The notes under the pieces were generated by a model. The model saw only the letters and a program-made list of their open reading frames with translations. It was not told where the DNA came from and did not search any database. Shown here in pieces: positions 16,985 to 24,067 of a stretch of DNA of 41,375 bases (the first letter of the stretch is position 1; every line of letters starts with the position of its first letter). The stretch lies in contig JAZRIJ010000073.1 in the NCBI GenBank assembly GCA_045645205.1, positions 1 to 41,375 on the forward strand, written 5' to 3'. The stretch is from RGIG1995 sp045645205. Lineage in GTDB: Bacteria; Bacillota; Clostridia; Oscillospirales; CAG-272. The position numbers and the translations under genes are program-made.

Positions 16985-17042
16985 TTAAAATTCCTCCTTA
17001 ATTTCTAAACGGTATGTACGGAAGGGTTACCCCTTCCGGCTT

Positions 17043-17198
17043 TCAGTTTTTGTCTAAGTCTTTTATCATTAAACGCAACAGTTTTTCAAATAAGGTCATA
17101 CTGTCGGTGTAATAGGCGTTTACAACGTATTCGGTCTTACCGATCTTGATATGCGTTTGTTCCGTCACGCTGAAAGCATTGTCTGCTTTCTTGTCCAT
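17043..17198 (-). CDS. TnpW-like transposon protein
   Basis: A 51-residue protein starting MDKKADNAFSVTEQTHIK, with IGKTEYVVNAYY then FEKLLRLMIKDLDKN. The KIGxTxYxV and F-x-x-KLLRLI pattern matches small proteins labelled TnpW in Tn4451-type transposons; their role is unknown. The start at 17198 has AAAGGAG. It lies between the tyrosine integrase and the serine recombinase in the same orientation, as in related elements. A hairpin with arms CGGAAGGG and CCCTTCCG follows its stop (about 17019-17039). Confidence 0.65.
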   Translation of the reverse strand: MDKKADNAFSVTEQTHIKIGKTEYVVNAYYTDSMTLFEKLLRLMIKDLDKN

Positions 17199-17211
17199 AG
17201 ATCTCCTTTCC

Positions 17212-18270
17212 TTATTCTCTATAAATATCATTTACCGCTAAACGGCGGTGTCCTAAACCCTGACTGAGTTTCTGACGTTTTCTCGGATCGCCCTCCAACC
17301 ACTTCTCACGGTTCTGATTGTAGGAGTGACGAAGTCCGTGGAAAACGAGTTTATCAATACGAGGCTTTTTGCCGGGATTGACCTTCTTCTGACGGTCGGG
17401 ATCGGTAAATTCTTTACGATGATTGTAGATCCAGTTTTCAATAGACTTCTTCTCCATCAAAGGTCCTTTATAAATCGTCTTGCTGATAATAAAATCATCG
17501 TCCGTAAGTCCCTTTGCCTTGGCTTCACGGTACAGACGCTTCAACAACTCCATCTGTTCTTCAGTCTCGATCTTCACGAAACGCACCTGACCGCCCTTGC
17601 CCTTAATGTCCGGACCGCCCCATCCAAGCGCCTTCTTCACATCACCAACCTTGAGCTGACAGGCTTCGATAATGCGAAGTCCTAAATGCCATCCAAGATC
17701 CAATCCATCACGCACATCAAACCTACCCATAAGTTCTGCAATCTCCCTTGCCTTTTGATACTCGGTAACCAGCCAACCACGGTTGTACTTTTTAGGTTCA
17801 CGTTTTGGAAGCTTCAGTTCCTTGTTTTGCGGCATTTTGTGTTTGCAACCGGCATATTCGCAGTATTTACGAAAACCTGAAAGTTCGGTTTGGATGGTGC
17901 TCGGTGCTTTGTATGACTTCCAATACTCCGTAACCTTGCGAAAATGTGTAGGTGTGATATTGGAAACCTTTTGCAGATTACAGGTATCTGCAAGATAATC
18001 GCAGGCGTAGCAAAAGGCTTGAAAATACCGTTTGCGTGTTGCCTTGCTTTTGTGCCGATCTTTTCTGTAAAGTGCCGTGGCCTGCACCCGAAGGTTCATC
18101 CGCTTATTCATCTTTTTCGTTTCTTCATCGGGTGTTAGCCTTTTGACCTCGGCTTGCGTTTCAGCCAACTGATGCTTGTATTCCTCCGGGGAAAACACAT
18201 CCCAATCTTTGTTGAACGCCTCATCCAGGATTTCTGTTACAATGTCCGTCTGTTTTGAGCTTTCGCTCAT
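17212..18270 (-). CDS. Tyrosine integrase with long N-terminal region
   Basis: The 352-residue protein has an N-terminal arm and SAM-like domain (about 1-170) and a catalytic domain with Arg in HLGLRIIEACQL, HGLRHSYNQ, the His in LGHRR and the terminal Tyr in NDIYRE. The last residues after the Tyr are unusually few. The layout resembles the Integrase_1 class found in clostridial and proteobacterial elements. The start at 18270 puts AAGGAG eight bases upstream; earlier in-frame starts are too close to it. It shares the module with a serine recombinase, an unusual pairing. Confidence 0.85.
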   Translation of the reverse strand: MSESSKQTDIVTEILDEAFNKDWDVFSPEEYKHQLAETQAEVKRLTPDEETKKMNKRMNLRVQATALYRKDRHKSKATRKRYFQAFCYACDYLADTCNLQKVSNITPTHFRKVTEYWKSYKAPSTIQTELSGFRKYCEYAGCKHKMPQNKELKLPKREPKKYNRGWLVTEYQKAREIAELMGRFDVRDGLDLGWHLGLRIIEACQLKVGDVKKALGWGGPDIKGKGGQVRFVKIETEEQMELLKRLYREAKAKGLTDDDFIISKTIYKGPLMEKKSIENWIYNHRKEFTDPDRQKKVNPGKKPRIDKLVFHGLRHSYNQNREKWLEGDPRKRQKLSQGLGHRRLAVNDIYRE

Positions 18271-18460
18271 TGGCATCACTCCTTCATAATTTTTTTGCCG
18301 TTGTGATTAAGGCTGAGAAACTATGTGCGGTAACCTTTCATTTGTCAAGAAAAAAGCGTTTCGCAGGTCTTAACCTTAACGGTGGTGAGAATATAAAAAG
18401 CCGGCTTTAATTTGGCAAGAAAAAAACGGCATAAATTTTATAAAAAATTTCACAGGGCAA

Positions 18461-18501
18461 AAAAATCGGCGGCGACAGAAGAAAAATCTTCTGCCGCCGC
18501 C
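18461..18501 (-). terminator. Strong GC-rich hairpin ahead of the integrase
   Basis: Arms GGCGGCGACAGAAGA (18468-18482) and TCTTCTGCCGCCGCC (18487-18501) pair with one mismatch around AAAA. On the minus strand the stem is followed by seven T, so it is a rho-independent terminator located about 190 bases before the integrase start. It would stop transcription from the upstream noncoding field, or serve as an attenuator for the integrase. A second hairpin (AATGACGG with CCGTCATT, about 18507-18535) is just upstream of it. Confidence 0.75.
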
Positions 18502-18717
18502 TACGAAAATGACGGTCATATTTTTGCCGTCATTGTGAAAGGAAATCATATATCATATCGAAATGTAAGATCATACTTCCCGATCTTTATACGCTATTGG
18601 GAACACTATCCCAATTTCAAAAAACGCGCCGTCATATCGAAAGGACGGTTATAAATCATATCGAAGTGAGGATTAGAAAATCTAACATAAATCTTTAATG
18701 GGACTCTTTTCAGCCGA

Positions 18718-18783
18718 CTGTTTGATGTTTAATTGGTGTCATACAAAAGGGTTATACTTTGAACATCAAACAGCCGGAACTAC
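18718..18783. repeat. Inverted repeat, 12-bp arms
   Basis: CTGTTTGATGTT (18718-18729) pairs with AACATCAAACAG (18772-18783), with GCCG next to both arms. The 42-base loop is AT-rich. It could be an RNA hairpin or a binding site for a dimeric protein. Confidence 0.6.
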
Positions 18784-18928
18784 GCCGTAGGCGTGCAAAT
18801 ACAAATCTATTATAAATCTTGGAGGACTTCCAAAAAGTACATCATATATAAATATCATTCCGAAGTATAGTATCATTTATCATATCCGGAAGGTAGGGCA
18901 TTTATCATTTGAAAGGGCGCATCATAAC

Positions 18929-19022
18929 GCGGCAAGGCATAGCTCACCCATTGGCAGTTTCAGCGACTTTACCTGCCGTTTCTCCCGTTTTCGTTTCTTA
19001 TAGTCACGGAATGCCTTGCCGC
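18929..19022. repeat. Long-range inverted repeat, 12-bp arms
   Basis: GCGGCAAGGCAT (18929-18940) pairs perfectly with ATGCCTTGCCGC (19011-19022) across a 70-base GC-richer interior that is unlike the AT-rich repeats around it. Confidence 0.65.
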
Positions 19023-19045
19023 ACGGCACCTCCGACCCTGTCTCC

Positions 19046-19087
19046 GGTGCCGTTTCTATCTTGCTTGCGCCTGATAGAAACGGCACC
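19046..19087. repeat. Perfect 15-bp hairpin with competing alternative
   Basis: GGTGCCGTTTCTATC (19046-19060) pairs with GATAGAAACGGCACC (19073-19087) around 12 bases. The same left arm (GGTGCCG) can instead pair with CGGCACC at 19024-19030. Mutually exclusive stems are a feature of attenuators and riboswitch-like RNAs. Confidence 0.65.
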
Positions 19088-19240
19088 GAATGATGGTCAT
19101 ATAATCATTTCCGAAAGGTTGATCATTATCATATCGAAAATGATGGTATCATTCCGATAGGAAAATCATTTGAAAACTACTTCCGAAAAGAAGGTCATTC
19201 CATTTCATCACAGAGAGCTACTATTCAGTTATAAAAGAGG

Positions 19241-19619
19241 TTAGGACTGTGGACTCATCTTCCCATTAGAGAAGACTGCCCCAGCGCAACCCTGCAGAAC
19301 AGAGTGTCGGAAACCCGACTGCGCATACCGAGTGCAGATCATAAATCTGCCGCCCCCACAAAACTCGGGCGTTCGGTAGAGATTTGTTGTTACAACGTAA
19401 ATCCCGGAAACATTGCCGTACTTGTATGCTGTACGGAAGCAGTTGCGGTATTGGTCACAAAACATCTTTCAAGCCGTCTACCGCCGACGGTTGGCTGTTT
19501 GCAAATGATAACTACAACTTAACTGCCATAGTCATATCTGCCCTATTTCGGTCACATACAGCCTTGTGAGCCGAATGCTGTTTTGCTCAACAACTATCTG
19601 TCGTTGCTTTTCCGAACAT
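19241..19619 (-). pseudogene. Uncertain coding remnants and a micro-ORF
   Basis: On the minus strand a 10-codon frame (19619 to 19587, product MFGKATTDSC) follows two consecutive AGGAGG sites. Further on is a 74-residue frame (19465 to 19241) with Cys and Tyr-rich sequence, no ribosome site and no known family. Neither is a convincing gene. The segment may be a decayed reading frame or a structured leader belonging to the recombinase module. Confidence 0.3.
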
Positions 19620-19767
19620 TTCAATTCCTCCTTCGTGATTCCTCCTTATTAAATCAAACGGTACGCCTGCAATATAGAAGGCGCACCCTAAAAAAGCAAG
19701 AAAAATACGGCAAAACAAATGTCGTGATTTCGCTAATATTATTCCGAGTTATGTTATCGGTGTGATA

Positions 19768-19796
19768 TTGACAAAAATCGTAATTCAGGATATAAT
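19768..19796 (+). promoter_or_regulatory. Consensus promoter of the AbiE operon
   Basis: TTGACA (19768-19773), 17 bases, TATAAT (19791-19796), about 30 bases before the antitoxin start. Upstream at 19735-19747 is AATATTATTCCGA, a possible operator. Confidence 0.85.
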
Positions 19797-19827
19797 ATTA
19801 CTACATAAGTGAAAACGAGGTGTGCAA

Positions 19828-20421
19828 ATGGACTACATCAACGAATTAAAACTAATAGCCCAAAATAACGGCGGTATTATAAACAATAAAATTGCGTCTG
19901 AGCACGGCATTTCAAGAGCGATACTATCCAAATTATGTTTGGACAATAAGATTCAGCGTATTGCGCGCGGTCAGTATATCTTTAACGATGATATGCAGGA
20001 CGAATTGCTATCTATTAGTATGCGTTCAAATTTATTTGTTTTCTCACATGAAACAGCGTTGTTTTTGCATAGGATTTCGGACCGAACGCCATTTGAGCAT
20101 ACTATCACCGCGCCTTCCGGGAAAATCCCCTCGAAAGCTATACAAGAGGAATGTAAAATTTATTATATCAAGCCTGAATTGTTTAGTCTTGGCAAAACAA
20201 CCCTTACTACTCCTGCCGGAAATAAAGTAGCAGGATATGATTTGGAACGTACTATTTGCGATATTGTCAGAAGCAGAAACAAAGTAGGCAGCGAAACATT
20301 TCTGTCGGCACTCAAAATGTATGCGGCGAGTCCCCAAAAGGATCTGAATAAGCTGAATGCATATGCTACGGAAATGAAAATAGCCGGTGTTGTACGAAAA
20401 TATTTGGAGGTACTTTTATGA
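19828..20421 (+). CDS. abiEi: AbiEi-type antitoxin
   Basis: A 197-residue protein with an N-terminal winged helix (GGIINNKIASEHGISRAILSKL, residues about 13-35, and GQYIF) and a C-terminal domain with the AbiEi pattern (HETALFLHRISDRTP, then YDLERTICDIVRSRNKVG). In AbiE systems this protein represses its own promoter and blocks the toxin without a stable complex (type IV). The start at ATG 19828 is preferred over a GTG two codons earlier because CGAGG needs that spacing. The toxin gene overlaps its stop by four bases. Confidence 0.88.
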   Translation: MDYINELKLIAQNNGGIINNKIASEHGISRAILSKLCLDNKIQRIARGQYIFNDDMQDELLSISMRSNLFVFSHETALFLHRISDRTPFEHTITAPSGKIPSKAIQEECKIYYIKPELFSLGKTTLTTPAGNKVAGYDLERTICDIVRSRNKVGSETFLSALKMYAASPQKDLNKLNAYATEMKIAGVVRKYLEVLL

Positions 20422-21242
20422 GTAACGCTATGAGTTTGAAAGCCAAAATAAGAAATATCGCAAAGCAAAAAAACATTCCCGCACAGGTGATTATGCAAAA
20501 CTATATGTTTGAGCGTCTGCTTGTCCGTCTTGCCAAATCGGAATATAAGGATAAATTCGTTCTTAAAGGCGGCATGCTTGTTGCCGCCATTGTTGGTCTT
20601 GATAATAGAGCTACAATGGATCTCGATACTACTCTTAAAAATCTTCCGCTTACTCCCGAAAGTATAAAAACCGCACTGACTGAAATTTGTAACATTTCTT
20701 GCGAAGACGAGGTTGTATTTGAAACGGGCAATATCGCTCCTATAAGAGAAGACGATATATATGGCGGTTATCGGGTTATGATAAACGCAAAATATGATAC
20801 ACTTCTGACACCACTCTCAATCGACGTTTCCACAGGGGATGCTATAACCCCGCACGCAGTAACATTCACTTTTAATGAAATATTCGACGAGGACAAGTCC
20901 TTCGAACTGTGGGCATACAACATCGAAACCGTTTTGGCAGAAAAGGTGGAAACAATTCTTCGCAGAACAGTATTCAACACCCGTCCCAGAGATTTTTACG
21001 ATGCCTATATTCTTGCAACAACACAGAAATTCGATAAGAGCATTTTTAAAGAAGCTTTACGCGCTACTGCCAAGCATCGAGGCACAACGGAGCAAACTTC
21101 AAATGTAGACCAAATTCTAAAGAACATATCCGAAAGCAAAGAGCTTCGAGCTATGTGGGACAAGTACCGCAAGCAGTTTGCATATGCGGAGAATATACCT
21201 TATGAAAGTGTTTTAGCTGAACTTCAAAAGCTGATTCGGTGA
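20418..21242 (+). CDS. abiEii: AbiEii-type nucleotidyltransferase toxin
   Basis: The 274-residue protein carries the DNA polymerase beta-like nucleotidyltransferase signature LKGGMLVA then RATMDLDT, plus the conserved AEKVETILRR and RPRDFYDAYIL blocks of the AbiEii family. Related toxins modify tRNA 3' ends or otherwise block growth and act as abortive-infection effectors. It starts inside the antitoxin stop codon (ATGA overlap). Together with the antitoxin it forms a complete AbiE unit beside the recombinase module, consistent with a mobile defence cargo. Confidence 0.88.
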   Translation: MSNAMSLKAKIRNIAKQKNIPAQVIMQNYMFERLLVRLAKSEYKDKFVLKGGMLVAAIVGLDNRATMDLDTTLKNLPLTPESIKTALTEICNISCEDEVVFETGNIAPIREDDIYGGYRVMINAKYDTLLTPLSIDVSTGDAITPHAVTFTFNEIFDEDKSFELWAYNIETVLAEKVETILRRTVFNTRPRDFYDAYILATTQKFDKSIFKEALRATAKHRGTTEQTSNVDQILKNISESKELRAMWDKYRKQFAYAENIPYESVLAELQKLIR

Positions 21243-21279
21243 TTTGTAAGTTTATGCAGTATGTATTGAGGGGATGGCT

Positions 21280-21837
21280 ATGATTAAATTTAAAAATCTA
21301 AAGACAGGCGAAATAAAGACTGCGTTTTCTCTTCGTGAAGACGGCGAAAAAACATATATAAAATTTTCTTCGGATGGAAAGGAATATGGTTATTTCAAAA
21401 GCAATATTGAAATCATTTCTTCAGATGTCAACAAATTGCCGTTCCGTGTGTATGTATACACAAAAGGCTGTTATAAATGTCATAAACCAACCGAAATTTT
21501 AACTTATATTACATATGCTGATAAGCCTACTGAAAATGTGATGTTTCCTTGTGATTATGATAGACTGCTTGAACATCAAAACATTGTTACACATCTGCAA
21601 GATCCGAGTATTGAATACTACGGATTAAATGTTATTGGTGATATTGAAGAGTTTGACCATCTGCTCATGGAAAAATATCCTGAGAGAATCAAAAACACAT
21701 ATAGTAAAACCAAGAACAGAATTTATCCTATGAATGTCTGCAGTCATTGTGGTAACGGTCAAGGTTGGTATTTTATTTACAGAGATATTAATGAGATGGT
21801 CAAAAATAGGGCAGAAATTAAATTGTTTGAGCTATGA
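21280..21837 (+). CDS. Unknown protein with two Cys pairs
   Basis: A 185-residue soluble protein. Cys64/Cys67 (CYKCHKP) and Cys154/Cys157 (CSHCGNGQGW) are placed to form one zinc site across the chain, with a Phe/Tyr-rich segment between. I do not recognise a family. ATG 21280 is chosen because GAGGGG then sits six bases upstream; the ATG two codons earlier touches it. It starts 37 bases after the AbiEii stop and ends 19 bases before the MBL-fold gene, so all four genes may form one transcript. A role as regulator or partner of the MBL-fold protein is only inferred from position. Confidence 0.7.
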   Translation: MIKFKNLKTGEIKTAFSLREDGEKTYIKFSSDGKEYGYFKSNIEIISSDVNKLPFRVYVYTKGCYKCHKPTEILTYITYADKPTENVMFPCDYDRLLEHQNIVTHLQDPSIEYYGLNVIGDIEEFDHLLMEKYPERIKNTYSKTKNRIYPMNVCSHCGNGQGWYFIYRDINEMVKNRAEIKLFEL

Positions 21838-21856
21838 TATAAAAGGAGATAAGTCT

Positions 21857-23080
21857 ATGTATCATCCAATTGAATATGCGAATCTTTATGTTGAAAAATA
21901 CGCAAATGGTAAATTACTTCTTGATTTTACATCGGAGAACGAATTTATTTTCTTCAGAAACAATGGTGATTATACCGATAATATGAAGCTACATCAGTAC
22001 GAGCCGACTATGCTGTACTTTAGTAATATTAAAAAGCTGCACGTAACAGAGGGTGATATTGTTACGATTCCGATGCACACACTTATAAGTCATAAAGAAA
22101 ACACAAACAGATTTTATTTTGACGAGCCTGAGGATAATGAAGTTCCATATAATATATTCATTTCCTTCAGTGATGGTAGCTGGCTTGAAGAATTGTTTTA
22201 TACCGGAGAAGTTTTCAAAAACAATCGTCTGCGCAAACAACGCATTGACTATATTGAAGGAACATGGTCAAACGGTACTCCATGTTCTCTAAATAAAATT
22301 TCCGACAAGATCAATGTTGAAGTTGTCGATGTCGCGCAAGGAAGCACAAATTTAATTCATTCCAACAACACCCTTACGATTTTTGATTTTGGTGCAAGCA
22401 TATTCGCATCAAAATCCAAGTTAAGTAGTATTGCTGATGATATACTGCTTAAGTATAAAAATTTTTATAATACATCACTCATTATAAGCCATTGGGACAG
22501 TGACCATTACAATTTGCTTACCGTTATTGATGAGCGCTGGTTACAACAACTTTGCTGTGTGTTTTTCCCATCTGAAGTCATAACTTTAACTTCTAAGCAG
22601 ATGGTTAAGCGATTGCTGAACAATTGTCATCATATACGAACCTTCAACTCACCTGCAGCAATAAAAAGAGGTTGTGTAGGAATTGCTCCCGTGATAACAG
22701 GATGCAATTATGTATTATACCTCGGAGAAAGAAGTAAGGATATAAACAAATCGGGATTGGCTTTGGCAATTAAAAGCGCTAACGATATTACTATTTTGGG
22801 CGCAGATCACAGCAACAAGCAGATTTGGGAATACATATATCCTGATATTGCAACCAAATATTATGATAATTTAAACGTTGTTGTCCCTCACCACGGCGGT
22901 AATTGCGGAAAAATTAATCTATCTTATTTTAGTGGCAACCCGGGAACTGCTGCAATTTCAGTAGGTAAAAATACATATAAGCATCCAAATCAAACAACAA
23001 TAGACCTTTATGAAAAGTTAAAGTTTGATGTTAAGCGAACCGATTGGGAGCGAAAAAACATTTCAATTGAAATGAAATAA
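21857..23080 (+). CDS. MBL-fold hydrolase, ComEC-like
   Basis: A 407-residue protein. Residues about 150-407 carry a metallo-beta-lactamase fold close to the ComEC C-terminal domain: VDVAQGST (157-164), SHWDSDHYN with metal ligands H212, D214, D216 and H217, then LGADHS and VVPHHGG. The first 150 residues are a separate domain I cannot place. No membrane segment or signal peptide is seen, unlike full ComEC. Such domains cleave DNA or phosphodiesters. The start at ATG 21857 follows AAAAGGAG. Its neighbours (AbiE and a Cys-pair protein) make a defence role plausible. Confidence 0.78.
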   Translation: MYHPIEYANLYVEKYANGKLLLDFTSENEFIFFRNNGDYTDNMKLHQYEPTMLYFSNIKKLHVTEGDIVTIPMHTLISHKENTNRFYFDEPEDNEVPYNIFISFSDGSWLEELFYTGEVFKNNRLRKQRIDYIEGTWSNGTPCSLNKISDKINVEVVDVAQGSTNLIHSNNTLTIFDFGASIFASKSKLSSIADDILLKYKNFYNTSLIISHWDSDHYNLLTVIDERWLQQLCCVFFPSEVITLTSKQMVKRLLNNCHHIRTFNSPAAIKRGCVGIAPVITGCNYVLYLGERSKDINKSGLALAIKSANDITILGADHSNKQIWEYIYPDIATKYYDNLNVVVPHHGGNCGKINLSYFSGNPGTAAISVGKNTYKHPNQTTIDLYEKLKFDVKRTDWERKNISIEMK

Positions 23081-23223
23081 TTAATCATACATCAGGTACA
23101 GTTTAAATCATTTATAACGGTGCTGTTATATATGTAACTAAAATACCCGATTATACTCAGCACGGAATATCGGGAAATAAAAATCGCCTTTTGATAGAAT
23201 GAAGGCAGACAAGGAGGGATAAT

Positions 23224-23994
23224 ATGGACTGGTTCATTGGATTGCAAAAGGCTATCGACTATATCGAAGATAATCTGACGGAAACGATTGATTATGAGAT
23301 GGTCGCAGCGCAGAGCTTTTCATCAAGCTATCACTTCCAACGTGTGTTTAGTATTCTTTGCGGTTTCACCATCGGCGAGTATATCCGGAATCGCAGGCTG
23401 TCTCTTGCCGGTACAGAGCTTGCTACAGGGAAAGCAAAGGTTCTTGACGTTGCGCTGAAGTATGGCTATTTGCCTAAGGGCGAAGATTTTGACTTTACCT
23501 TCAGAATGGCTGCAGTTCTTCACACGATTATTCTGTCCAAAGGAATGACAGCTGATAATATGAATCCAGGATGGGATACAGAAGATGCTATTGAACATGC
23601 CGGCAATGCTGAATGGGGTTATTCTTGCTGTAATATTCCGGAGATAACAACCACGATGAGACACGGAGCTGTGTTCTTTTCAAACAATAGGAACCTAACT
23701 CTGATGAATACTGATGTCCGTCGAATCGTAACAATGATAAAGCCGTTTAGTGATGCGAAAAATTTGAAGATTGCCACAGCTCTTTACCAGTTGACTATCC
23801 ATTCCGAAGATGCCTATACAACCGTTGCTCAGATCAGCGATAAGTCTGGGGTATCTCCTGAAAAAGTGCAGGATTGTCTTGAGAGCGATTTGTCACAATT
23901 TATTCTCGAAAAAGAAGGTCCGGAAAGTCAGTTCCGGTTTGAAGGGATGTATATGAATATCCTTCCGATTATCTCTCTTTTCGATTTTAAATAA
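23224..23994 (+). CDS. Chimeric protein with AraC-type DNA-binding head
   Basis: A 256-residue protein. Residues 1-82 match an AraC/XylS DNA-binding domain (AIDYIEDNL, SYHFQRVFSILCGFTIGEYIRNRR, VLDVALKYGY), but the match stops in the last helix, where family members continue with SPxxFxRAFxxxxG. From about residue 83 (LPKGEDFDFTF) the sequence is different, with a Cys pair (SCC), MRHGAVFFSNNRNL and a possible winged helix near 200-220. The junction looks like an in-frame deletion joining two genes. AAGGAGG and a clean ATG suggest it is still translated. Confidence 0.6.
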   Translation: MDWFIGLQKAIDYIEDNLTETIDYEMVAAQSFSSSYHFQRVFSILCGFTIGEYIRNRRLSLAGTELATGKAKVLDVALKYGYLPKGEDFDFTFRMAAVLHTIILSKGMTADNMNPGWDTEDAIEHAGNAEWGYSCCNIPEITTTMRHGAVFFSNNRNLTLMNTDVRRIVTMIKPFSDAKNLKIATALYQLTIHSEDAYTTVAQISDKSGVSPEKVQDCLESDLSQFILEKEGPESQFRFEGMYMNILPIISLFDFK

Positions 23995-24067
23995 TTTTTT
24001 CTAAAAGTTCCAACCTTTTCAGATTCGCGTGTCTATATGGGTGAAAGCTTTCGAGAGGAGCCAACAA

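Larger units (their letters stand above)
18553..19175. repeat. Degenerate repeats of a TCATATCGAAA motif
   Basis: About ten copies of a short motif (plus strand TCATATCGAAA, variants TCATTCCGAA and TCATTTGAAA) start at 18553, 18632, 18656, 18855, 18880, 18905, 19105, 19129, 19149 and 19166. Within clusters the step is about 17-25 bases. They lie upstream of the tyrosine integrase and on both sides of two large hairpins. Arm-type binding sites for an integrase or its accessory protein would look like this; the function is inferred. No gene is credible in 18271-19240. Confidence 0.6.

Noticed and set aside
18397..18408. 12-bp palindrome AAAGCCGGCTTT
   Set aside because: It is an isolated palindrome without a second copy or clear link to a gene start.
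18412..18654. 80-residue plus-strand open frame starting MARKKRHKF
   Set aside because: It runs through two strong hairpins and several of the degenerate repeats and has no ribosome site.
18553..19175. CRISPR array
   Set aside because: The repeats are short and degenerate, the spacing is irregular and no cas gene is present.
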